From Actinomycetota bacterium (lineage in GTDB: Bacteria; Actinomycetota; Acidimicrobiia; Acidimicrobiales; Ilumatobacteraceae): a DNA stretch of 7,799 bases. Position numbers and translations under genes: made by a program. Shown piece after piece: positions 1 to 6,499 of this stretch (position 1 is its first letter; every line of letters begins with the position of its first letter). Location: the NCBI GenBank assembly GCA_005800965.1, contig SYEA01000036.1, forward strand, positions 1 through 7,799, in the 5' to 3' direction. A model generated the notes under the pieces. It was not told the DNA's origin. It ran no database searches and worked only from the letters and a program-made list of their open reading frames with translations.

Positions 1-198
1 AGCAACAACTGCGACCAACACCCCGATGAACATCGCGATGCCACCGACGTCAGGCGTGGGCACCGGATGCATGCGTCGCTCATCGGGCGTGGCTAGCCAA
101 TTTTGCTGATGCGCAAGACGAATCACGAATGGCAACGATGCGGCAGTGGCGATTGCCGCGATCAATCCGATGATCAAATACGAAGCACCGCTGATCAT
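1..198 (-). CDS. WecA/MraY-family undecaprenyl-phosphate sugar-1-phosphate transferase, N-terminal part
   Basis: Only the first 66 residues are in the window; the gene runs off the left edge. The family consists of integral membrane enzymes that move a sugar-1-phosphate (often GlcNAc-1-P) from a UDP-sugar to undecaprenyl phosphate at the inner face of the membrane, starting cell-wall polymer or glycan synthesis. Residues 6-28 form a hydrophobic first membrane helix. A cytoplasmic segment follows with the family signature: PDERR at 38-42, H44, PTP at 47-49 and GGIAMF at 52-57. A second helix begins about residue 56. The ATG at 198 is the first start codon in frame after the glyA stop, 42 bp away; a GGCGG about 11 bases upstream is a weak ribosome site. 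Position just downstream of glyA matches the rfe/wecA gene that precedes the atp operon in many actinobacteria. Family is fairly sure; the sugar donor cannot be told from this fragment. Confidence 0.85.
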   Translation of the reverse strand, partial: MISGASYLIIGLIAAIATAASLPFVIRLAHQQNWLATPDERRMHPVPTPDVGGIAMFIGVLVAVVA

Positions 199-240
199 GC
201 GAACGATGCCGCCAGTGCAGTGCGACGGGCGCTCACACCA

Positions 241-1488
241 CTAACGATAGGCGGGGAATGCCGCACACAAAGCCGCAACTTTGGCACGCACGTCGGCGAT
301 GACCGCAGGATCATTGCGCCCCTTCAACGTGGTCACGATGTAATCGGCAATGGTTGCCATCTCGGCTTCTTTCATGCCTTGTGTGGTGACTGACGGGGTT
401 CCGATGCGCACCCCCGAAGTAACGAACGGGCTGCGCGGGTCATTGGGCACCGTGTTCTTGTTCAAGGTGATGCCCGCAAGATCGAGTACGGCTTGGGCTT
501 CTTTGCCAGTGAGTTCAGCATCAAATGGTCGTAAATCCACCACCATCATGTGCGTGTCGGTACCACCCGAGACCAGACGAAAACCTCGTACCGCAAGCGC
601 TTCGGCCAGCGCTGCTGCGTTCTTCACAATCTGGTGGGCGTAGTCAGCAAAACTTGGCTGCATCGCTTCGAGAAATGCAACGGCCTTGGCAGCAACCGCA
701 TGCTCGAGCGGCCCGCCTTGCTGACCGGGAAACACTGCTTTGTCGATGGCCTGGGCATGCTGCGCAGTTGAAAGAATGCAGCCACCGCGCGGACCGCGCA
801 AAGTTTTGTGCGTCGTGAAGGTAACCACGTCGGCAAATGGCACAGGGTTGGGGTGAGCACCACCAGCAACGAGGCCCGCCAAGTGCGCGATGTCGAACAT
901 CATGTAGGCGCCAACTTCGTCGGCGATTTTTTTGAACGGCTCGGGTTCGATGCGACGCGGATAGCTGGTGGTGCCAGCCACGATCATGCGCGGGCGATGT
1001 TCACGTGCCAGGCTGCGCACTTCGTCGAAGTCGATGCGTTCGTCGGCAACACCGACTTTGTATGAGTGAAATTTGTAGAAGATTCCGCTGGCGTTGACGG
1101 GTGAGCCGTGAGTGAGATGGCCACCGTGGTCAAGACTCAGCCCAAGCACAACGTCGCCAGGCTTGAGCAGCGCTTGATACACCGCCATGTTGGCACTTGC
1201 CCCCGAGTGCGGCTGCACGTTGGCGTGCTCAGCGCCGAACAGTTTCTTCACCCGCTCGATGGCGATTGCTTCGATCTCGTCGACCACCGAATTACCGCCG
1301 TAATACCGCTTGCCCGGGTAACCCTCGCTGTATTTGTTGGTGAGCACCGAGCCAGTGGCACGCATGACTGCCGGCGACGTGAAGTTTTCGCTGGCGATCA
1401 ACTGCAGAGCCGTGACTTGACGAGTGCGTTCTTTTTCGATCAACGCTTCAACTTGGGTGTCGGGAGTGACTTCGGATGGAAATGGCAT
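241..1488 (-). CDS. glyA: Serine hydroxymethyltransferase
   Basis: This cytoplasmic PLP enzyme interconverts serine plus tetrahydrofolate with glycine plus 5,10-methylene-tetrahydrofolate, the main source of one-carbon units. The 415 residues equal the usual bacterial length. Visible landmarks are IASENFTS (31-38), the YSEGYPGKRYYGG block (53-65), HSGASAN (94-100), the cofactor-binding DIAHLAGLVAGG (199-210) and TTHKTLRGPRGG (225-236), in which K228 is the expected Schiff-base lysine. The C-terminal SGVRIGTPSVTTQGM (358-372) supplies the conserved substrate-carboxylate arginine. The ATG at 1488 lies 5 bp after the rpiB stop, and the sequence TAGG just before it, overlapping that stop codon, can act as a ribosome site, so translation is probably coupled to rpiB. 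Wec-like membrane transferase follows. The reading frame is intact and nothing is unusual in it. Confidence 0.98.
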   Translation of the reverse strand: MPFPSEVTPDTQVEALIEKERTRQVTALQLIASENFTSPAVMRATGSVLTNKYSEGYPGKRYYGGNSVVDEIEAIAIERVKKLFGAEHANVQPHSGASANMAVYQALLKPGDVVLGLSLDHGGHLTHGSPVNASGIFYKFHSYKVGVADERIDFDEVRSLAREHRPRMIVAGTTSYPRRIEPEPFKKIADEVGAYMMFDIAHLAGLVAGGAHPNPVPFADVVTFTTHKTLRGPRGGCILSTAQHAQAIDKAVFPGQQGGPLEHAVAAKAVAFLEAMQPSFADYAHQIVKNAAALAEALAVRGFRLVSGGTDTHMMVVDLRPFDAELTGKEAQAVLDLAGITLNKNTVPNDPRSPFVTSGVRIGTPSVTTQGMKEAEMATIADYIVTTLKGRNDPAVIADVRAKVAALCAAFPAYR

Positions 1489-1493
1489 CGCGC

Positions 1494-1982
1494 CTAGCTT
1501 TCGTAGCGAGTGGATTCTTCGACTTCGATTTCACTTAATTGTCTCACACGTCGTGCGTGGCGTCCGCCCTCAAATGGGGTTTCGAGAAACATTTTTACGA
1601 TTTGTTCAGCCAAGTCATTGGTCACCACTCGCCCACCCATCGAGAGCACGTTGGCGTCGTTGTGCGTACGCGCCATTTCGGCCAACCACAGGTCGTTGCA
1701 TAAAGCAGCCCGCACGCCCCGCACTTTGTTGGCTGCAATCTGCTCGCCTTGGCCACTGCCACCAAGCACGATGCCCACATCGGCTTTGGCGTCACGCACG
1801 GCCCGCGCCACGCTGGCGCAAATATGCGGATAATCGGTGGCCTCGCTGGAGTGCGTGCCGTAATCCTCAACGCGGTAACCGAGTTGCTCGAGCACCGCTA
1901 CGAGGTGTGATTTCAGATCAAAACCGGCATGATCTGACCCGATCGCGATTCGCTTCAATGACTTTGACGCCGCGGTTGTCAT
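1494..1982 (-). CDS. rpiB: Ribose-5-phosphate isomerase B (RpiB/LacAB family)
   Basis: The enzyme interconverts ribose 5-phosphate and ribulose 5-phosphate in the pentose phosphate pathway, in the cytoplasm. The protein is 162 residues. It opens with RIAIGSDHAGFDLK (11-24), then DYGTHS (40-45), YPHICASVA (51-59) and GGSGQGEQIAANKVRGVRAALC (74-95), and ends the core with THNDANVLSMGGR (106-118). Where E. coli RpiB has its catalytic cysteine (CGTG) this protein has GGSG, and a glutamate (E80) follows; the Mycobacterium tuberculosis enzyme likewise uses a glutamate as base, so this is the actinobacterial type. I place the start at the ATG at 1982; an upstream in-frame ATG at 2039 would add 19 residues that do not resemble the family and would overlap the divergent gene. 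A CTAGG lies 12-16 bases upstream of the chosen start. It is the first gene of the rpiB-glyA-wecA-like operon, so its promoter must lie in the short divergent gap or inside the neighbour. Confidence 0.95.
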   Translation of the reverse strand: MTTAASKSLKRIAIGSDHAGFDLKSHLVAVLEQLGYRVEDYGTHSSEATDYPHICASVARAVRDAKADVGIVLGGSGQGEQIAANKVRGVRAALCNDLWLAEMARTHNDANVLSMGGRVVTNDLAEQIVKMFLETPFEGGRHARRVRQLSEIEVEESTRYES

Positions 1983-2032
1983 CGCGCGCCAGCCTAGGTG
2001 CCGATAGCGCCCGATGCGTAATGTTGTTGCGC
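1983..2032. promoter_or_regulatory. Divergent intergenic region between rpiB and the thiolase-like gene
   Basis: Fifty bases separate the two divergent start codons (38 if the thiolase-like gene starts at 2021). The promoters of both genes must lie here or reach into the opposite coding sequence. I could not find convincing -35/-10 pairs for either direction, and the thiolase-like start has no Shine-Dalgarno sequence, so leaderless translation is possible. A palindromic CCTAGG (1993-1998) serves as part of the weak ribosome site of rpiB. Confidence 0.5.
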
Positions 2033-2034
2033 AT
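2014..2034. promoter_or_regulatory. Imperfect inverted repeat over the thiolase-like start (candidate operator or hairpin)
   Basis: The arms ATGCGTAA (2014-2021) and TTGCGCAT (2027-2034) pair at seven of eight positions around a 5-base centre TGTTG. The dyad covers both possible start codons of the thiolase-like gene (2021 and 2033). It could be an operator for a dimeric repressor or an RNA hairpin that hides the start. No regulator gene is in the window, so the role is inference. Confidence 0.3.
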
Positions 2035-3514
2035 GGCACTTGACCCGCGCACTCCAGTGCTCATCGGCCAGGGACAGGTGCTGGACCGCTCGGTTGACCC
2101 GACGACAGCCAAGCATCCGGTGGCGCTCATGGCCGAGGCACTCACCGCGGCCGCACTCGACGCTGGCATCACGCTGCCGAACGAAGTTGATTCAATTCGC
2201 GTGGTGCGTTTGTTGTCATGGAAATATGCGAATGCAGCCCACGCCTTGGGCACTGCCTGCGGTGTTCGCGCGCACGAATACGCCACCACGCCGCATGGTG
2301 GCAACATGCCGCAAACACTCGTCAATATGACTGCCGACCAGATTCTGCGTGGCGAAGTGGATTTCGTGGTGCTCGCCGGCGGCGAGAGTGCGCGTACCCG
2401 TGCGGCGGTGCGCGACGCGAGTCTGTTGCCGTGGCCAGCAGCCGAGAGTGAGTCAGCACCACCACCGTCGCACATCGTTGAAGATTTGCCACTACTCAAC
2501 GACGAAGAGATCCGGTTGGGCATTGTGATGCCAGTTCAGATTTATCCGATGTTTGAAACGGCGCTACGTGCCGCCGCCAACCGCAGTATGCAGGACCACG
2601 ACGAACGAATCTCTGCGTTGTGGTCACGTTTCAGTGCTGTGGCGCGTGACAACGAGTGGGCGTGGACTCGCACGGCGCTCACTGCCGACGAAGTGAGCCG
2701 CGTAACGCCTAACAACCGCATGATTGGCTTGCCGTACCGCAAGGTGATGAACTCAAACAACCAGGTGAACATGGCGGCTTCACTCATCATGTGCTCGGCT
2801 GCGCGCGCCGAAGCGCTGGGTGTGCCGCGTGATCGCTGGGTGTTTCCACTCTCAGGCAGCGACTGCCATGAGCACCAATTCGTCTCCAACCGGTGGTCGT
2901 TCGCCGAGACACCCGCCGTTGCCCGAGGTGGGCAGGTGGCATTGCAACTAGCGGGTCTGCACATCAACGACATTTCACTTATTGATTTGTATTCGTGCTT
3001 CCCATCAGCAGTGCAGCTTGGTGCTACATCGCTGGGCCTCGACATCGCTGCGCCGTTGACCCTGACCGGCGGGTTGTCATTTGCCGGTGGGCCTTGGAAC
3101 AACTACGTCATGCACTCGATTGCCACGGCCATGCAGCGCTTGCGCAACGCACCCCGCGAGAAGGCATTCATCTGGGCGAACGGTGGCTATGCAACCAAAC
3201 ATGCCTTCGGTGTGTATGCGATGCAGCCACCAGCCAACGGTTTTCGCCACGATTCCCCGCAAGCAGAGATTGACGCACTTCCCCGTCGCGAACTTGCTCT
3301 GGGCGACGACGCCGCTGGCGATGCAACGATTGAGGCATATTCGGTAATGCACGACCGTGAAGGCGCACCCGAACGTCTGGTGGCCGCCGCGCTGCGCCAC
3401 GATGGTCGCCGTGTGTGGGTGGTGAGTGACGATCGCAGTCTTGCGGCATCCTTCACCAGCGGCGAACACGTTGGTGACAGCGTGACGCTGCGCCGCAGCG
3501 GCGAACTCGCTTAG
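2033..3514 (+). CDS. Thiolase-like protein (TLP1/acetyl-CoA acetyltransferase-like) with extra C-terminal domain
   Basis: The 493-residue protein has a thiolase fold plus an added tail. The N-terminal half carries PRTPVLIGQGQ (5-15) and the strand-helix GEVDFVVLAGGES (107-119). The C-terminal half carries PYRKVMNSNNQVNMAAS (234-250), DLYSCFPSAVQ (318-328), GGLSFAGGPWNNYVMHS (346-362) and WANGGYATKHAFGV (381-394). Residues about 430-490 (IEAYSVMHDREG ... DGRRVWVV) resemble the additional C-terminal domain of mycobacterial TLP1 proteins. Where biosynthetic thiolases have the nucleophilic cysteine, this protein reads HGGNMPQ (88-94), and the second catalytic cysteine motif is replaced by ANGG, so classical acetyl-CoA transfer is doubtful; acyl-CoA binding or a lipid-related role is plausible. 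It is the only plus-strand gene. The start at 2033 gives MALDPRTPV, the family-like N-terminus; an in-frame ATG at 2021 would add MLLR. The open frame extends upstream to 1424, but that part is antisense to rpiB and glyA and not protein-like. Confidence 0.88.
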   Translation: MALDPRTPVLIGQGQVLDRSVDPTTAKHPVALMAEALTAAALDAGITLPNEVDSIRVVRLLSWKYANAAHALGTACGVRAHEYATTPHGGNMPQTLVNMTADQILRGEVDFVVLAGGESARTRAAVRDASLLPWPAAESESAPPPSHIVEDLPLLNDEEIRLGIVMPVQIYPMFETALRAAANRSMQDHDERISALWSRFSAVARDNEWAWTRTALTADEVSRVTPNNRMIGLPYRKVMNSNNQVNMAASLIMCSAARAEALGVPRDRWVFPLSGSDCHEHQFVSNRWSFAETPAVARGGQVALQLAGLHINDISLIDLYSCFPSAVQLGATSLGLDIAAPLTLTGGLSFAGGPWNNYVMHSIATAMQRLRNAPREKAFIWANGGYATKHAFGVYAMQPPANGFRHDSPQAEIDALPRRELALGDDAAGDATIEAYSVMHDREGAPERLVAAALRHDGRRVWVVSDDRSLAASFTSGEHVGDSVTLRRSGELA

Positions 3515-3548
3515 ACGGCTACGGCCGTATCAACACGGCTACGGCTGT
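3515..3548 (+). terminator. Pair of small UACG-loop hairpins after the thiolase-like gene (possible terminator)
   Basis: In each repeat copy ACGGC pairs with GCCGT (3515-3528) or GCTGT (3535-3548) around the loop TACG, giving the very stable C(UACG)G tetraloop type. The base that differs between copies turns a G-C pair into a G-U pair in plus-strand RNA, so both hairpins survive there, while minus-strand RNA would get an A-C mismatch. The stems are only 5 bp and no T-tract follows, so this is not a classical intrinsic terminator. It may end or stabilise the 3' end of the thiolase-like transcript, or simply be a chance product of repeat copying. Confidence 0.35.
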
Positions 3549-3563
3549 ATCAACACCGCTACG
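3515..3563 (+). repeat. Two tandem 20-bp repeats plus a partial third copy between convergent genes
   Basis: Copies at 3515-3534 and 3535-3554 differ at one base (C to T at 3526/3546), and a partial copy at 3555-3563 has one mismatch. The array begins directly after the thiolase-like stop codon, and the partial third copy supplies the stop codon of prmC on the other strand. The first copy contains the 10-bp palindrome TACGGCCGTA (3520-3529). Confidence 0.9.
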
Positions 3564-4419
3564 CGTGGGCCACTGCGATGCGATCGCGGCCGGTGAGGTC
3601 GCAGCGAATCTGTACGTCGCGCAAACCGTGCGCTGCGAGCACATCGCGCACCGCGACCCCTTGCTGGTGTCCGATTTCCAACACCAGCACACCGCCTGGT
3701 CGCAGCCAACGGCGAACCCCGGCAGCGATGGCTCGAATGGCGTCGAGCCCATCGTCGCCCGAAAACAGCGCAGTGTGCGGCTCGTGCCGAGCCACCACAT
3801 CTTCGACGTCAACGTCACCTTCGGCAACATACGGCGGGTTAGCCACCAGCACATCCACAGTGCCGGCCAATTCGGCTGGCAATGCAGCAAACCAATCGCC
3901 TGCTGCAATACGAACATTTGCGCCATTGCGACCGATGCCCGCCAAATTGGCGCGGGCCACATCGAGCGCATCGGGCGAAATATCCGTCAACCACACAGTG
4001 GTGCCAACCAACGGCAACTCGTGGGCCAATGACAACCCGATTGCCCCCGAACCCGTGCCCATGTCCACCACCACTCGGCTGGGCTGCACGGCACGGGCCG
4101 CTTCGAGCGCCACTTGGGCAACAAGTTCGGTTTCGGGTCGCGGGATGAGCACCCGCGCATCAACCAACAAGTCCAAGTGGCGAAACGCCCAGCGACCCAT
4201 CACATACTGCAAGGGTTCACCCGTCAGGCGACGGCGCACCATTTCGTGCACATACCCACCTATGCGTTGCGACACCAGTTCATCGAGTGCACTGGTGAAC
4301 TCAGTGGCATCCAAACCTGCAGCATGCTCACACAAAAATCGGGCGTCTTGTTTGTTGCCGAGTGTCGCTTGGGTTTCAGCGAGCAACTCGCGCCAGGTGG
4401 TGCCGGCGTCGGTGGTCAC
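3559..4419 (-). CDS. prmC: Peptide chain release factor N5-glutamine methyltransferase
   Basis: PrmC transfers a methyl group from S-adenosylmethionine to the glutamine of the GGQ motif in RF1 and RF2, which raises their peptide-release efficiency. The 286 residues fit the family length. The helical N-terminal substrate-binding domain (about 1-105) ends in GEPLQYVMGRWAFRH (67-81) and LIPRPETELV (91-100). The Rossmann methyltransferase domain has DMGTGSGAIGLSLA (119-132) for the cofactor and the diagnostic NPPY (194-197) that holds the target glutamine; LRPGGVLVLEIG (239-250) closes the core. The GTG start at 4419 overlaps the prfA stop by four bases (GTGA), so it is translationally coupled to its own substrate gene. 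The stop lies in the partial third repeat copy, 44 bp from the convergent gene. In many actinobacteria a sua5/tsaC gene follows prmC; here it does not. Confidence 0.96.
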   Translation of the reverse strand: MTTDAGTTWRELLAETQATLGNKQDARFLCEHAAGLDATEFTSALDELVSQRIGGYVHEMVRRRLTGEPLQYVMGRWAFRHLDLLVDARVLIPRPETELVAQVALEAARAVQPSRVVVDMGTGSGAIGLSLAHELPLVGTTVWLTDISPDALDVARANLAGIGRNGANVRIAAGDWFAALPAELAGTVDVLVANPPYVAEGDVDVEDVVARHEPHTALFSGDDGLDAIRAIAAGVRRWLRPGGVLVLEIGHQQGVAVRDVLAAHGLRDVQIRCDLTGRDRIAVAHA

Positions 4420-5489
4420 TCGCTGCCGACCTGCTTGGCAAGTTGTTCGGCTTGGTACTCGAGGGTGAGTGCGTCGATCACCGGGTCGAGGTTGCCCGCC
4501 AGCACGTCTTGCAGTTGATACAACGTAAAGCCGATGCGATGGTCGGTCACTCGGTTCTCTTTGTAGTTGTAGGTGCGAATTTTTTCGCCGCGACCACCCT
4601 TGCCCACCTGCGCACGGCGATCGGCAGAAATCTTGGCTTCGTGTTCGTCTTGTCGGCGTTGTAGCAATCTGGTGCGCAGCACCTGCATCGCTTTCACGCG
4701 GTTCTGCAACTGGCTGCGTTCGTCTTGCATGGTCACCACCAACCCAGTTGGCTTGTGAGTGATACGCACGGCCGAGTCGGTGGTGTTGACGCTCTGGCCA
4801 CCCGAACCACCCGAGCGGTACACGTCGATTTCCAGATCGCGCTCATCGATTGCAAGATCTATTTCTTCTGCTTCGGGCATTACTGCCACGGTGGCCGACG
4901 ATGTGTGAATGCGGCCTGCATTTTCGGTAACCGGCACCCGCTGCACGCGGTGTGGACCACCTTCAAATCGAAGCTGACGCCACACCGTTTCGCCCTTCAA
5001 CAATGCCGTGGCCTGGTTGACCCCACCCATTGGTGAGCGGTCGTAGGCCAGCATTTCAAATGACCAACCATTGCGCGTGGCCCAGGCGCGATACATCTCC
5101 ACTAGTTCGCCGGCAAAAAGGTTCGCCTCCTCGCCGCCTTCAGCACCTCGAATTTCGAGAATCACGTTCTTGCCGTCGTTGGGGTCGGGCGGAATGAGCA
5201 ACACTTTCAACTTGTCTTCCAGCGCTTGAAGTCGCACGAGGCCCTGGCGCATCTCGGTATCGAGTGATGTTCGTTCATCAACCGAGGCCACCTCAATCAG
5301 TTCTCTCGCAGCCTCAACATTGCCGAGCACCGACTTGTACTCGCGGATGCACTCGACGAGTGGGCCCATCTGCTTGTACCGACGTGAAACGTCACGCAAC
5401 TTGTATTGATCGCCGAGCACTTCCGAAGTGGTCAGGCTCGTCTCGACCTGTTCGAAGTCAGCGAGGATGGCATCGAGTTTCGCTAACAC
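4416..5489 (-). CDS. prfA: Peptide chain release factor 1 (RF1)
   Basis: RF1 recognises UAA and UAG in the ribosomal A site and triggers release of the finished protein. From the chosen start the protein has 357 residues, against 360 in E. coli. The codon-reading tripeptide is PVT (186-188), the RF1 form rather than the SPF of RF2, within GGPHRVQRVPVTENAGRIHTS. The catalytic loop is GSGGQSVNTTDSAVRITH (228-245), with GGQ at 230-232, the glutamine methylated by PrmC. RGAEGGEEA (114-122) and the KIRTYNYKENRVTDHRIG block (303-320) are also typical. I place the start at GTG 5489 because MLAKLDAIL matches RF1 N-termini; the frame stays open to an ATG at 5567, but those 26 residues overlap the upstream gene and do not fit. 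The gap to the upstream stop is 10 bp with no clear ribosome site, which suggests coupled translation. Confidence 0.96.
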   Translation of the reverse strand: MLAKLDAILADFEQVETSLTTSEVLGDQYKLRDVSRRYKQMGPLVECIREYKSVLGNVEAARELIEVASVDERTSLDTEMRQGLVRLQALEDKLKVLLIPPDPNDGKNVILEIRGAEGGEEANLFAGELVEMYRAWATRNGWSFEMLAYDRSPMGGVNQATALLKGETVWRQLRFEGGPHRVQRVPVTENAGRIHTSSATVAVMPEAEEIDLAIDERDLEIDVYRSGGSGGQSVNTTDSAVRITHKPTGLVVTMQDERSQLQNRVKAMQVLRTRLLQRRQDEHEAKISADRRAQVGKGGRGEKIRTYNYKENRVTDHRIGFTLYQLQDVLAGNLDPVIDALTLEYQAEQLAKQVGSE

Positions 5490-5499
5490 GCTGTTCAGG

Positions 5500-6498
5500 T
5501 TACGCCGAGAGAAACTCTGCAGGCTGGGCAAGCAGCTCGGCAATTTGCTTCTGCAATGGCACCACATTGCGCTGCGGCGTCACAATCAGCAAACGACCTG
5601 CGGGTGCCAAGCGGTCACGTGCGTCGGCTGCAAACGGCACGGCTTCAAGATCGACACCCGACACGAACACCACCACCGTCGGTGTGCTGTCAACAGCCGT
5701 ACCAATGGCACAACACGGCCAGGCATCCTTCAAGTTCGGGCGCGCCACCGGTGGCTCGACTGGTTGCAGGCTCACCAAACCAAGCGACTGTGGGGCCGAT
5801 ACTGCACGACTACGTGCCGCGCGCTCGACGGCCAGCAAATTGAGTGGGTGCGTCGGTGCGCCAACTTCCCGATGCTTTCGCACGCTATTTACCACTTTTT
5901 GCAATTGCTCGATTGTTGAAACATCACCGTGCAACATCTTGAACATCTCGCGATCATGTGCGCCGACACCAATTCGCAGCTTCGCTACGCCGTCTTCATC
6001 CACGACGCGTGCCACTTCGAGGCCCAGTACTTCGCCAGACACAACACCATGCTCGATCACCACCTCGATACCGGCCCCGCTCAGCATCGACACAAATGCC
6101 AAATGATCTGGATGCGGTGCAATCACCTGCTCATGCGGTGTCGGTGCTGCTACCACAGCTGGCGCACTTCGCGTGTCGAGCACATCGATTGACAACGAAA
6201 AATATGCAGCACGGCGGGCGGTGAGTCCTGGCGCAACGGTGTCGCAGATACGGATGTGTTCCACGGCGTCGCCCGTGCGCTGACTGCGCGCCTGCCAAGC
6301 CAACACTGCCGCGAGGGCGCTCACCTGCCGGTCAGTTTGGGCAAGAGGCGTCGCTGAAATCCACAATGTTGAGCCGGCTCGCGCCGCAGCAAAATTGCCA
6401 ATCTCAATGTCTACGAGCGCAGTGCTGTGGTTTTGTATGAGCGAACGTAATGCGAGGCGCTCACGCCGCAGTGCAAACTCGTTTTGGTCAGCCACCAC
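5500..6498 (-). CDS. Unrecognised 332-residue protein between rho and prfA
   Basis: I do not recognise this protein. The GTG start at 6498 lies one base after the rho stop (a second GTG follows at once), and the stop is 10 bp before prfA, so it is almost certainly co-translated with both. No signal peptide or membrane segment is visible, so it is probably cytoplasmic. There may be two parts: residues 1-112, with a basic start, and residues 130-332, joined by a Pro/Ala-rich linker (112-130). The second part looks the better ordered and has motif-like stretches: IEHGVVSGEVLGLEVARV (148-165), GVGAHDREMF (177-186), GAPTHPLN (213-220) and ARPNLKDAWPCC (252-263). These are followed by alternating strands VVVFVSGVDLEAVPFAADAR (275-294) and GRLLIVTP (301-308), Rossmann-like in rhythm. 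Base composition and codon use look like the neighbours. It occupies the place of rpmE in other actinobacteria but is not ribosomal protein L31. A role linked to termination is only suggested by position. Confidence 0.85.
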   Translation of the reverse strand: MVADQNEFALRRERLALRSLIQNHSTALVDIEIGNFAAARAGSTLWISATPLAQTDRQVSALAAVLAWQARSQRTGDAVEHIRICDTVAPGLTARRAAYFSLSIDVLDTRSAPAVVAAPTPHEQVIAPHPDHLAFVSMLSGAGIEVVIEHGVVSGEVLGLEVARVVDEDGVAKLRIGVGAHDREMFKMLHGDVSTIEQLQKVVNSVRKHREVGAPTHPLNLLAVERAARSRAVSAPQSLGLVSLQPVEPPVARPNLKDAWPCCAIGTAVDSTPTVVVFVSGVDLEAVPFAADARDRLAPAGRLLIVTPQRNVVPLQKQIAELLAQPAEFLSA

Positions 6499-6499
6499 G

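Noticed and set aside
195..236. Thirteen-codon minus-strand frame starting GTG at 236 whose TGA overlaps the wecA-like ATG
   Set aside because: It could be a coupling leader peptide, but there is no supporting ribosome site or composition, and such short frames are common by chance.
1424..2032. Upstream extension of the thiolase-like reading frame on the plus strand
   Set aside because: It is antisense to glyA and rpiB, rich in Arg/Pro/Cys with no family resemblance, and the family N-terminus begins at MALDPRTPV.
1983..2039. RpiB start at ATG 2039
   Set aside because: The 19 extra residues are not family-like and would overlap the divergent thiolase-like start.
3578..4468. 296-residue plus-strand open frame opposite prmC
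   Set aside because: Low-complexity Ser/Arg/Pro translation, antisense to a clear prmC.
5490..5567. Longer prfA form starting at ATG 5567
   Set aside because: The added 26 residues overlap the upstream gene in another frame and do not match RF1; GTG 5489 gives the expected length.
5264..6106. Long plus-strand open frame opposite prfA and the unknown gene
   Set aside because: Composition is Ser/Arg/Thr-rich and not protein-like; it is the antisense shadow expected in GC-rich coding DNA.
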